A DNA stretch of 8,108 bases, taken from the NCBI GenBank assembly GCA_028876585.1, contig JAGWRL010000138.1, positions 1 through 8,108 on the forward strand. Direction: 5' to 3'. Shown in pieces: positions 1 to 6,431 of this stretch (the stretch's first letter is position 1; each line of letters opens with the position of its first letter). The DNA is from Pseudomonadota bacterium (lineage in GTDB: Bacteria > Pseudomonadota > Alphaproteobacteria > Rhizobiales > Beijerinckiaceae). The position numbers and the translations under genes were made by a program. The notes below the pieces were generated by a model. That model saw nothing but the letters and a program-made list of their open reading frames with translations, was not told where the DNA came from and did not search any database.

Positions 1-394
1 CGTCGGGCTGGAATCGGTCGACGAACAACTCAAGGTGATCGGCTCGATCTCGCCGGCGCTGGCGGCCAGCCAGTTGCGGACGATGGCGCACGGCGGCGCC
101 TATGCCGACGGCGGTTATGCGACGCTGCTGTCGCTCTATCAGCAGAAACGGCCGACGGCGGCGTTGGCGGTGCTCGACGCCGCGCCCGGCTTATCCGCCG
201 CCGATCGGCAGGCGACGGCGGAACTGACGCGCATGCTGCTCGCCGACCGCAACGACACGATGGCGGAGCGCGCGGCGCCGCTGCTGGCCAAGGGCGGCGC
301 CTTCATCGCCGTCGGCGCGCTGCATCTGTCCGGCAAGCGCGGCCTCATCGCGCTTTTCCGCGCGCAAGGGTTTGCAGCGACCAAGATCTGGTGA
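1..394 (+). CDS. TraB/GumN family protein, C-terminal part
   Basis: Reading from base 2, 130 residues are visible before the TGA at 392-394; the N-terminus lies off the window. The fragment carries the late landmarks of the TraB/GumN family: a GLE...EQ segment at visible residues 3-9, a conserved Q at 24, an RN pair at 83-84 (RNDTM), and the hallmark VGALHLSGKRG at 104-114 with its conserved histidine, followed by a short strand ending in Trp. The family resembles the Tiki/TraB metal-dependent protease-like fold, and many bacterial members are exported or lipid-anchored. Whether this one has a signal peptide cannot be seen here, and its substrate is unknown. It is followed by a 94-base gap and a same-strand gene. 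Codon use is GC-rich like the minus-strand genes. Family assignment is fairly firm; function is not. Confidence 0.82.
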   Translation, partial: VGLESVDEQLKVIGSISPALAASQLRTMAHGGAYADGGYATLLSLYQQKRPTAALAVLDAAPGLSAADRQATAELTRMLLADRNDTMAERAAPLLAKGGAFIAVGALHLSGKRGLIALFRAQGFAATKIW

Positions 395-440
395 GACCTG
401 TTCCCCAAGGAACTGCGCGCCGAGCGAGATAGCGCAACCA

Positions 441-481
441 TCTCCTTCAAGGACGGCGGCTTGCGCCGCCTCTGAAGGAGA
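441..481 (+). promoter_or_regulatory. Inverted repeat that buries a Shine-Dalgarno site
   Basis: The outer arms TCTCCTTCA (441-449) and TGAAGGAGA (473-481) are a perfect 9-base inverted repeat. Inside them GGCGGC (455-460) pairs with GCCGCC (465-470) around a TTGC loop, leaving a small internal loop (450-454 and 471-472). The AAGGAG ribosome binding site at 475-480 lies wholly in the right outer arm, and the ATG of the next gene follows 8 bases later. A folded transcript would hide the ribosome binding site, so translational control (thermosensor, ligand, small RNA or coupling) is possible. No T-tract follows on either strand, which argues against a simple intrinsic terminator for the upstream TraB-like gene. 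The pairing is seen directly; the regulatory role is inferred. Confidence 0.55.
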
Positions 482-488
482 CGTCGCC

Positions 489-1322
489 ATGGTCAACATC
501 CGCATGCCCGCCCATCCCGTGCAGAAGCGTGGCCTATGGCCGCCCGCCAATGGCCGCCCCTATCCCGTGCAGGACGACGACACCTGGGGCAAGATCGCCG
601 ACCGTGAGCGCCTCGATGTCTGGGGCCTCATCCACTTCAACTTCCAGACCTATGTCCCCGAGGAAGTGAACTGGTATCTCCGGGAGCTGGTGGGCTGCAA
701 GCTCAGCACCGATCAGGGACGCAACTACGCCTTTAGGGGCGCCGACAAGGCCAAGGCGACGGTCTACATTCCCCCCATTCCCAATGTCCTGCCGCAAACA
801 GTCGTTCCCTGGTGGGAGAAGCACGCCAAGCTCAAATACGAGGTCGAGCACTCCAACGATCCCTCGCGCGAGCGTTACCTCTGCATCTTGTCGGTCATGG
901 AGGCGCGCCACGACGACCGCGTGATTTTTTGGGACCTGATCGCCCCCGGCCCCGACACGCCCGTGCCCATTGGCGTCCGGAAGGGGTTGCGCAGCCTCGC
1001 CGACGCGCAATGGCTGTTCGACAATTTCAAGACCTGGCAGGACGTCGCCGCGCTGCCGCTCGGCGACGGCACAAATCCGCGCCAGTTCGTGCTCAGTCTG
1101 CACAAGGTGCTGTTCGAGGCCGGTAACGGCTCATTCGACGCGCTGCGCGCCGCCAACGCCAAGATCGCCGAAACCCATTTCATGCTCGACCGAATGGCGA
1201 ACCAGCCGGTGGCCGGCAGCAAGAGCATGCCGCGCGAATATCGCGCCATCGCGGATTTCGTCGGCTTGGGCGAGCGGAGCGTCGGCTCGGTGATGAACTG
1301 CATCACCACGACCGGAAGCTGA
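489..1322 (+). CDS. Uncharacterised protein with LysM-like N-terminal region
   Basis: 277 residues. The ATG at 489 is chosen because AAGGAG (475-480) sits 8 bases upstream; the frame is open further upstream but without a comparable site. Residues 24-95 resemble a LysM-type module: a YPVQDDDTWGKIA start (25-37), a helix with WGLIHFNF (45-52), then EVNWYLRELVGC (59-70) and a closing strand ending TVYIPP (91-96). The rest (about 97-277) is not recognised; it contains WW at 108-109, a mixed alpha/beta-looking middle, and an Ala-rich helix around 218-235. No signal peptide or membrane segment is visible, so it looks cytoplasmic or is exported by another route. LysM modules usually bind N-acetylglucosamine polymers, but this divergent form need not. 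Proline codons are 15 CCC to 6 CCG, unlike the neighbours, which hints at separate origin. It ends 3 bases before the converging Nudix gene. Real gene: confident. Function: unknown. Confidence 0.8.
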   Translation: MVNIRMPAHPVQKRGLWPPANGRPYPVQDDDTWGKIADRERLDVWGLIHFNFQTYVPEEVNWYLRELVGCKLSTDQGRNYAFRGADKAKATVYIPPIPNVLPQTVVPWWEKHAKLKYEVEHSNDPSRERYLCILSVMEARHDDRVIFWDLIAPGPDTPVPIGVRKGLRSLADAQWLFDNFKTWQDVAALPLGDGTNPRQFVLSLHKVLFEAGNGSFDALRAANAKIAETHFMLDRMANQPVAGSKSMPREYRAIADFVGLGERSVGSVMNCITTTGS

Positions 1323-1330
1323 GCCTCAGC
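1318..1330. repeat. 13-base palindrome across two converging stop codons
   Basis: GCTGAG and CTCAGC flank a central C. The TGA ending the plus-strand gene (1320-1322) and the TGA ending the minus-strand Nudix gene (1326-1328) both lie inside it. As RNA it could form only a 5-base stem with a 3-base loop, and no T-run follows on either side, so it is at best a weak bidirectional terminator. The symmetry may simply follow from two opposed TGA codons in similar surroundings. Confidence 0.4.
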
Positions 1331-2030
1331 CGCGCTCGGCGGCCAAAACATAGGCCATGTAATCGCGCACGAAGGCGGGCATCGCGTCCGCGAAATCGGC
1401 CTCGCCGCGCACCACATGCATGCGCGAGAATTCCGGCTGCGGATCGGCGGCGAGGGCGGCGTCGATGCGCGCTTTCGCGGCCTCAGCCGTCACCGCCAGC
1501 CGCATCGGCTTCATACAGGCGACGCGGCCGCGCACGCGCGCGACGATCCAGCCCGGCGCGATCTCGGCCTCTTCCGGCCTGAGCCCGGTCTCCTCGAACA
1601 ACTCGCGCTTGGCGCTGGCGTCGAGATCGACCACGTCGCCCGCGAGGTCCTGGCGGTCCGGCGTGCCGGCGGGAAAATAGATCGCGCCGGCGCTAGCGGT
1701 GTGCGGCGACATCTCGCCGAGCAGAAACGCGCCGTCGCGGCCGCGCAAAGCCGCCATCGCAAAACCGTTGCAGGCGTTGGCGGCGGGAAAGCCGAATTCG
1801 CGCCAGGCGAGGAAATCGGCGAAATCGGTCTCGATGAATTCGCCCTTGAGCACGCGGCCCTCGATCGCGTGCCGTCCCAGCATCAGCACGCGGCCGTTGA
1901 ACAGGCGCGGCTGCTCGGCGCGGCGCTTCTCCCAATGCGCCGCGATCTCCGGCGCGCGTTCGCGGGCGAAATCCCAGACATCGGCGCTCAAGCGAAAATC
2001 GAGCGCGTCGACCGCCTCGATCTCGGTCAT
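1326..2030 (-). CDS. Nudix (NUDIX) hydrolase family protein
   Basis: 234 residues. Nudix enzymes hydrolyse nucleoside diphosphates linked to other groups, using a metal-binding helix. The core of the Nudix box is clear at residues 142-150 (REx2EExGL pattern, RELFEETGL). The preceding GAIYFPAGTPDRQD segment (115-128) is the usual lead-in strand and loop. The first half of the textbook box is not matched: by spacing from Arg142, the expected Gly falls on Asp128 and the expected Glu on Val134. From memory a similar arrangement occurs in a proteobacterial subfamily, so it need not mean loss of activity. The N-terminal 80 residues form a separate, probably substrate-recognising region. The ATG overlaps the phzF stop as ATGA (2027-2030), implying translational coupling, with a GAGGGGA stretch upstream inside the end of phzF. 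Substrate cannot be predicted. Confidence 0.88.
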   Translation of the reverse strand: MTEIEAVDALDFRLSADVWDFARERAPEIAAHWEKRRAEQPRLFNGRVLMLGRHAIEGRVLKGEFIETDFADFLAWREFGFPAANACNGFAMAALRGRDGAFLLGEMSPHTASAGAIYFPAGTPDRQDLAGDVVDLDASAKRELFEETGLRPEEAEIAPGWIVARVRGRVACMKPMRLAVTAEAAKARIDAALAADPQPEFSRMHVVRGEADFADAMPAFVRDYMAYVLAAERG

Positions 2031-2926
2031 AGCCTGAGCGTCCCCTCGGCGACGATCACCACCGAGCCGCCGACGGTCGCGGCCCGCAGCGCGCCGCCCT
2101 CGATCTCCAGCCCCAGCGAGATCAGGCTCGGCCGGCCCATCTCGAAACCCTGCTCGATCACCAGCATCGGTTCGCCGTCGGCGGGCCGGTCGAACGCCAT
2201 CACCACGGCGGCGAAGGCCGCCGCCGCGCTGCCGGTCGCTGGGTCTTCCGCGACGCCCCAGCCGCCGGCGAACATGCGCGCGTGATAATGCGAGCCGGGC
2301 TGGGCCGTCTCCGGGCAGTAGAGAAAGACGGAGGGGCCGCCGTTCTCGCCCCAGCGCGTCTTGTGGGCGTCGGCGCGCGCCATCGCCGCCCGCGTCGCCA
2401 CGGGGATGAAGATATGCGGCGCGCCGACGCCGTAGACGCTGGGGACATGCTCGGCGAAGCCGATGTCGGCGCGCGACAGCCCCAGGCCATGCGCCAGTTC
2501 GTCGGCCGACGGCGGCTCGCCCATCGGCGCCGGCAGCCGCGGCAGGGTGAAATAGGCCGCCATCGCCGCGCCGCGCCGGTGGCGAGCGACGCAGACGACC
2601 TCGCCGATCGGCTCCTCCAGCACGACGCGCAGGTCTTGCGACGCCAGCAGGTCGGGCGCGCGCAGATGCGCCAGCAGCGCCGCCGTCCCCACCGTCGGAT
2701 GGCCGGCGAAGGGCAGTTCGCGCGCCGGCGTGAAGATGCGCAGCGCCGCCGTGTTGATCGGGTTTTTCGGCTCGGCGACGAACACGGTCTCCGACAGGTT
2801 GAACTCGCCGGCGATGCGCTGCATCGCGGCATCGTCGAGACCACCGGAATCGAGCACCACCGCCAGCGGATTGCCGGCAAGCGCGGCGTCGGTGAACACA
2901 TCGAGCGTGAAGAAGCGGCGCGGCAT
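2027..2926 (-). CDS. PhzF family isomerase/epimerase-like protein
   Basis: 299 residues, the usual length for the PhzF family (two related diaminopimelate-epimerase-like halves). Landmarks in order: DVFTDAALAGNPLAVV at 9-24, NLSETVFV at 43-50 with Glu46 corresponding to the catalytic acid of PhzF, ELPFAGHPTVGTA at 70-82 with the conserved His76, and EDPATGSA at 227-234 with Asp228. All expected active-site motifs are intact. PhzF itself isomerises trans-2,3-dihydro-3-hydroxyanthranilate in phenazine synthesis, but no other phenazine gene is in the window, and most family members outside phenazine clusters have unknown substrates. The start at 2926 lies 5 bases after the pdxY stop, without a clear ribosome binding site, suggesting re-initiation by ribosomes finishing pdxY. 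The downstream Nudix gene overlaps by 4 bases. Family: firm. Reaction: unknown. Confidence 0.92.
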   Translation of the reverse strand: MPRRFFTLDVFTDAALAGNPLAVVLDSGGLDDAAMQRIAGEFNLSETVFVAEPKNPINTAALRIFTPARELPFAGHPTVGTAALLAHLRAPDLLASQDLRVVLEEPIGEVVCVARHRRGAAMAAYFTLPRLPAPMGEPPSADELAHGLGLSRADIGFAEHVPSVYGVGAPHIFIPVATRAAMARADAHKTRWGENGGPSVFLYCPETAQPGSHYHARMFAGGWGVAEDPATGSAAAAFAAVVMAFDRPADGEPMLVIEQGFEMGRPSLISLGLEIEGGALRAATVGGSVVIVAEGTLRL

Positions 2927-2931
2927 GGGTC

Positions 2932-3783
2932 TCACAATCGTTGCGGGGTGAAGCGCAGCGGCGGCTCGGCGAGCGCGGCTTGCGCGGCGACAAGCTGCAA
3001 TTCGCGCGCGCCAGCCCGCGCCGTCGCGGCCACCACCGCGTAGACGCGGGCGCTGGCGCTGGCAAGCGCGGCCGCGCTGTCGCGCCGCCCGAGCCATTCG
3101 TGCAGGAACAGCGCGCTGACGAGATCGCCGGCGCCGTTGACGGCGATCGGCAGTTTGGGCGTGCGCACGCGCCAGGCGCCCTCGGCGTCGACCGCGATCA
3201 GGTCGAGCGCGTCGGCCGGCGTGTCCTCCAGCTTGAGCGAGGTCGCAAACGCCACCGCCGGCCCCTTCGCGCGCAGGCTTTGCAGCGCCGCCAGCGCCCC
3301 GGCGCGGGTGGCGCAGGGCTGGCCGGTCAGCCACGCCAGTTCGAACGCGTTCGGGCTGACGATGGTGGCGGCGGGCAGCGCGCGGTCGCGGAAGAATTCG
3401 GCCACGCCGTCGCGCACGTAAACGCCGCGCCCCTCGTCGCCGATCACCGGGTCGCAGGCGTAAGCCGCCGCGGGGTTGCGGGCGCGCACGGCGGCGACCG
3501 CCGCCAGCGCGCCCTGCCCCATCTCCGGCTGGCCGAGATAGCCGGTGACGACGCCCTCGCAGCGCGCGAGCTGGCCGATCGCGTCGAGCCCGGCGACGCA
3601 TTGGCCGATCAGCGCCGGCGCAAAAGTTTCGCCGCGCCAGCCGGGATAGCCGGCGTGCGACGAAAACTGCACGGTGTCGATCGGCCAGACCTCGCGGCCG
3701 AGCCGCTGCAACGCGAACACGACGGCGGAATTGCCGACATGGCCGTAGACGACATGCGACTGGATCGAGAGAATCGCCCCCAT
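2932..3783 (-). CDS. pdxY: Pyridoxal kinase PdxY
   Basis: 283 residues, typical of the PdxY/PdxK group of the ribokinase superfamily. The enzyme phosphorylates pyridoxal to pyridoxal 5'-phosphate in the vitamin B6 salvage pathway, in the cytoplasm. The N-terminus SIQSHVVYGHVGNSA (6-20) is the family signature for the substrate side. Further landmarks are GYLG (81-84), CDPVIGDEGRGVYV (110-123), SPNAFELAWLTG (143-154) with the NxxE pair Asn145/Glu148 near the metal and phosphate, and NGAGD (216-220), with Asp220 the expected catalytic base. The ATG at 3783 is chosen because the protein then begins directly at the family N-terminus. Only a weak ribosome binding site is visible. The gene follows the TauE/SafE gene after 55 bases and leads the tight pdxY-phzF-nudix group. 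Confidence 0.93.
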   Translation of the reverse strand: MGAILSIQSHVVYGHVGNSAVVFALQRLGREVWPIDTVQFSSHAGYPGWRGETFAPALIGQCVAGLDAIGQLARCEGVVTGYLGQPEMGQGALAAVAAVRARNPAAAYACDPVIGDEGRGVYVRDGVAEFFRDRALPAATIVSPNAFELAWLTGQPCATRAGALAALQSLRAKGPAVAFATSLKLEDTPADALDLIAVDAEGAWRVRTPKLPIAVNGAGDLVSALFLHEWLGRRDSAAALASASARVYAVVAATARAGARELQLVAAQAALAEPPLRFTPQRL

Positions 3784-3838
3784 CCCAGCAACGGAGCCGA
3801 TTCGCGGCCGCGCGTCAAAGTCGGCGGCGGCGCAGACG

Positions 3839-4597
3839 TCAGCCGATCAGCGGGCGCACCGCGTCGTAGATCAGCTTCACGCCGAGCCCGAAGGTGAGGA
3901 TCAGCACGGCGTTGTAGAACTTCTCCGGCCGGACGCGGCGGACGATCCACACCCCCGCCAGCGTGGAGACGATCGCCAGCGGCAGCAGCGTCAGCGAGAT
4001 CAGCAGATGCGCGCGGGAGAACTGTCCGAGCAGGAGATAGGGCGGCACCTTCATCAAATTGACGGCGGCGAAAAACAGCACCGAGGTGCCGGCGAACACC
4101 GGGGTCGAAAGCCGCTGCGGCATCACATAGACGAGGAACGGCGGCCCGCCGGCATGGCTGACGAAACTGGCGAAGCCCGCAAGCGCGCCCCAGAACAGCC
4201 CCGGCGCGACTTTCGCCTTCGCCGGATGGGCGGCGAGCAGCCGGTCGCGGGCGACCATCAACGCCACGAAGCCGACCGAGACGACGCCGACCGCCAGCCG
4301 CACCATATCCTCGCTGACATGGGCGGCCAGAAAGAAGGCGAGCACGACGCCGATCAGCGCGGCCGGCAGCAGGATCGCGAGATTGCGCCCGTCCACCTCG
4401 CGCCGGAACGCGTAGACGCCGACCCAATCCTGCACCACCATGATCGGCAAGGTGATCGCCGCCGCCTCGATCGGCGGGATCGACAGCGCCATCAGCGGCA
4501 CCGCCAGCGCGCCGAGGCCCGACAGGCCGGATTTCGACAGCCCGAGCAGCACCACCGCCGGCGCCGCGACGGCGTAGAACGACAGGTCCATCGCCAT
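3839..4597 (-). CDS. TauE/SafE family membrane exporter
   Basis: 252 residues with about eight hydrophobic segments (roughly 8-33, 42-60, 73-92, 97-115, 133-150, 165-190, 198-219 and 228-246), the size and layout of TauE/SafE (formerly DUF81) permeases of the inner membrane. The first half contains GLSKSGLSGLGALAVPL (19-35), and the second half has the signature SFVSHAGGPP (144-153). Known relatives export sulfite, sulfoacetate or related organic anions; the substrate here cannot be read from sequence. ATG at 4597 is preferred over ATG 4591 because GGAA lies 6 bases upstream and the UPF0262 stop (TAG, 4600-4602) is only 2 bases away, suggesting coupling. The gene starts ATGGCGATG, a tandem start also seen in hisD. 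No sulfur-oxidation or taurine gene is adjacent. Confidence 0.9.
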   Translation of the reverse strand: MAMDLSFYAVAAPAVVLLGLSKSGLSGLGALAVPLMALSIPPIEAAAITLPIMVVQDWVGVYAFRREVDGRNLAILLPAALIGVVLAFFLAAHVSEDMVRLAVGVVSVGFVALMVARDRLLAAHPAKAKVAPGLFWGALAGFASFVSHAGGPPFLVYVMPQRLSTPVFAGTSVLFFAAVNLMKVPPYLLLGQFSRAHLLISLTLLPLAIVSTLAGVWIVRRVRPEKFYNAVLILTFGLGVKLIYDAVRPLIG

Positions 4598-4599
4598 GG

Positions 4600-5076
4600 C
4601 TATTTCCAGTGCAGCGCCGAGATCAGCGCGAACATCCGCCGCGCCGTGCCTTTGTCGATCTCGACCTTGTCGGCGAGGCGGGCGGCGAGCAGATCGGCGC
4701 CCTCGTTGTGCAGCGCCGTGCGCTCGCGGTCGATCGCCTCGATCTCGCGCGGACTGGCGGTGCGGATCGCGCTGTAATAGGTCTCGCACACCAGAAAATA
4801 ATCCTTCAGCAGCGGCCGGAACGGCGTCATCGAGACGACGAATTCCGCCGCCGTGACGCCAGCCTCCGTCTTGACCTCGAAACTCAGCTTGGCTTCGAGC
4901 TGCGCCACGACGAGGCTGTAGGGGCCGTCGTCGCGGCCCGGCAGCGCGAAGGAATTTTCCTCGACCAGATCGAAGATCGCCACCGCGCGCTCGTGATCCT
5001 GATCGGTCGCCAGCCGTGGCAGCGTCGCCTCGTCGAGCAGCACCTCGTAGAGGCGCGATTTTTCCGCCTCGCTCAT
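4600..5076 (-). CDS. UPF0262 family protein
   Basis: 158 residues, the usual length for this uncharacterised, mainly alphaproteobacterial family. Recognisable parts are LLDEATL (13-19), ERAVAIFDLVEENSFALPG (29-47), the DGPYSLVV strand (49-56), MTPFRPLLKDYFLVCETYY (83-101), EIEAIDRERTALHNEG (111-126), and the TARRMFALISALHWK tail (144-158). It is soluble, with no signal peptide or membrane segment. The ATG overlaps the hisD stop as ATGA (5073-5076); no separate ribosome binding site is obvious, so translation probably depends on hisD. The family is typically found next to hisD, which supports the call; its biochemical role is not established. Downstream, a TauE/SafE gene follows after 2 bases; from memory a low-molecular-weight phosphatase gene is common at that position in relatives. 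Confidence 0.92.
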   Translation of the reverse strand: MSEAEKSRLYEVLLDEATLPRLATDQDHERAVAIFDLVEENSFALPGRDDGPYSLVVAQLEAKLSFEVKTEAGVTAAEFVVSMTPFRPLLKDYFLVCETYYSAIRTASPREIEAIDRERTALHNEGADLLAARLADKVEIDKGTARRMFALISALHWK

Positions 5077-6371
5077 TTGAGATCGCCGAGCCGCAGCGCC
5101 ACCGAGCGGGCGTGCGCGGCCAGACCCTCGGCCTCGCCGAGCGTGATCGCGGCGGGCCCCAGCGCCTTGAGCGCCGCCGCGTCGCAGGCCAGAATCGAAG
5201 TGCGCTTGACGAAATCCTGCACGCCGAGCCCCGAGGAGAACCGCGCCGAGCGCGAGGTCGGCAGCACATGGTTGGAGCCGCCGACGTAATCCCCGATCGC
5301 CTCCGGCGTATAGGGGCCCAGAAAGATCGCGCCGGCGTTGTGGATCGCCTGCGACAGCGCCTCGCCCTCTTCGGCGATGATTTCGAGATGTTCGGGCGCG
5401 AGCCGGTCGACCAGCGCCACCGCGTCGGCGAGCTTCGCCACCTTGATGATCGCGCCATAATCGCGCCAGCTCGCGGCGGCGATCTTTTCGCGCGGCAGTT
5501 GCGCCAGTTGCTTGGCGACCTCCTCGGCGACCAGCCGGCCGAGCCGGGAATCGTCGGTGATCAGGATCGACTGCGCCGCCGCGTCATGCTCGGCCTGCGC
5601 CAACAGATCGGCGGCGACATAGCGCGGATCGGTGCCGGCGTCCGCCAGCACGACGACTTCGGACGGGCCGGCGATCATGTCGATGCCGACCACGCCGAAC
5701 ACGCGCCGCTTGGCCGCCGCGACATAGGCGTTGCCGGGGCCGACGATCTTCGCCACCGGCGCGATCGTCGCGGTGCCGTAGGCGAGCGCGGCGATCGCCT
5801 GCGCGCCGCCGACGCGGTAAATCTCGTCGACGCCGGCGATCCGCGCCGCCGCCAGCACCAGCGGGTTGAGCTTGCCCTCCGGCGCCGGGGCGACCATCGC
5901 GATGCGCTGACAGCCCGCCACCTTGGCCGGCGCGGCGTTCATCAGCACCGAGGAGGGATAGCTCGCCGCGCCGCCCGGCACGTAAAGCCCGACCGCTTCA
6001 ATCGCGCGCCAGCGCCAGCCGAGCTTTACCCCGAGCGCGTCGGTGAAAAGCTCGTCCTTTGGGACCTGCCGGCGGTGGAAGGCGAGGATGCGCTCATGCG
6101 CGAAATTCAGCGCGTCGAGCGCGGCGCGCGGACAGGCGGCGATGGCGGCGTCGACCTCTTGCGCCGTCACCCGCAGGCCCACGCTTGCGAAATCGATCCG
6201 GTCGAAGCGCAGCGAATATTCGGCCAGCGCCACGTCGCCGCGCGCCCGCACCGCGGCGATGATGTCGGCCGCCGCCGCATCGACATCGGCCGCCGCCTCG
6301 CGCTTGGCGGCGAGCAGGGCGGCGAATTTCGGCTCGAAATCCGCCGCGCCCGCGTCCAGAAACATCGCCAT
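5073..6371 (-). CDS. hisD: Histidinol dehydrogenase HisD
   Basis: 432 residues, full length for HisD, which oxidises L-histidinol in two NAD-dependent steps to L-histidine using a zinc ion. Family motifs are intact: [21 protein letters not shown] (128-148), [14 protein letters not shown] (187-200), [19 protein letters not shown] (208-226), and [14 protein letters not shown] (231-244). Zinc and catalytic residues match: Gln259 and His262 (LAQAEHD), Glu328-His329 (APEHLE), Asp361 ([14 protein letters not shown]) and His420 (AEGLAAH). ATG 6371 is preferred over ATG 6365 because GGAG at 6381-6384 is 9 bases upstream. It lies 60 bases after the mutase gene and overlaps the UPF0262 gene by 4 bases. 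hisD standing apart from other his genes is usual in Alphaproteobacteria. All active-site residues are present, so it should be functional. Confidence 0.97.
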   Translation of the reverse strand: MAMFLDAGAADFEPKFAALLAAKREAAADVDAAAADIIAAVRARGDVALAEYSLRFDRIDFASVGLRVTAQEVDAAIAACPRAALDALNFAHERILAFHRRQVPKDELFTDALGVKLGWRWRAIEAVGLYVPGGAASYPSSVLMNAAPAKVAGCQRIAMVAPAPEGKLNPLVLAAARIAGVDEIYRVGGAQAIAALAYGTATIAPVAKIVGPGNAYVAAAKRRVFGVVGIDMIAGPSEVVVLADAGTDPRYVAADLLAQAEHDAAAQSILITDDSRLGRLVAEEVAKQLAQLPREKIAAASWRDYGAIIKVAKLADAVALVDRLAPEHLEIIAEEGEALSQAIHNAGAIFLGPYTPEAIGDYVGGSNHVLPTSRSARFSSGLGVQDFVKRTSILACDAAALKALGPAAITLGEAEGLAAHARSVALRLGDLK

Positions 6372-6398
6372 CAGCTTGAACTCCGCTCCGCGCGAGGG

Positions 6399-6427
6399 CG
6401 GCTAGAACGGACGCGCGGGCTTGTCAA
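6399..6427 (-). promoter_or_regulatory. Possible promoter for the hisD unit
   Basis: On the minus strand a perfect TTGACA (6427-6422) begins 4 bases after the mutase stop codon. Sixteen bases later is CTAGCC (6405-6400), which matches only the first part of the CTATAT-like -10 sequence of alphaproteobacterial housekeeping promoters; a 17-base spacing gives TAGCCG. Initiation there would leave a leader of about 20 bases containing the hisD ribosome binding site. The -35 match is strong and the -10 match weak, so hisD could also be read through from the mutase gene. Confidence 0.35.
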
Positions 6428-6431
6428 ATGT

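Noticed and set aside
400..413. Small hairpin GTTCC-CCAA-GGAAC just after the TraB-like stop
   Set aside because: Only 5 base pairs and no following T-run; too weak to call a terminator, and likely by chance in this composition.
2027..2926. Phenazine biosynthesis cluster suggested by phzF
   Set aside because: No phzA/B/C/D/E/G-like gene is present in the window, and stand-alone PhzF-family proteins are common in bacteria that make no phenazines.
2031..3065. Open minus-strand frame extending upstream of the Nudix start through phzF
   Set aside because: It overlaps the whole of the well supported phzF gene in another frame and translates to Arg-rich low-complexity sequence. The Nudix protein has a natural start at 2030 overlapping the phzF stop.
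3803..3812. Palindrome CGCGGCCGCG and a TTGACG in the tauE-pdxY gap
   Set aside because: The palindrome is a simple GC alternation, and the TTGACG has no acceptable -10 partner at the right spacing; neither an operator nor a promoter is supported.
4598..5458. Extension of the exporter frame upstream into the UPF0262 and hisD genes
   Set aside because: The residues are Arg/Ser-rich frame-shadow sequence, and a good start with a ribosome binding site exists at 4597, where hydrophobic exporter sequence begins.
6388..6418. Inverted repeat CCGCGCG ... CGCGCGG between the mutase gene and hisD
   Set aside because: Seven-base arms made only of C and G are common in such GC-rich DNA, the loop is 17 bases, and no T-tract follows on the minus strand, so a terminator is not supported.
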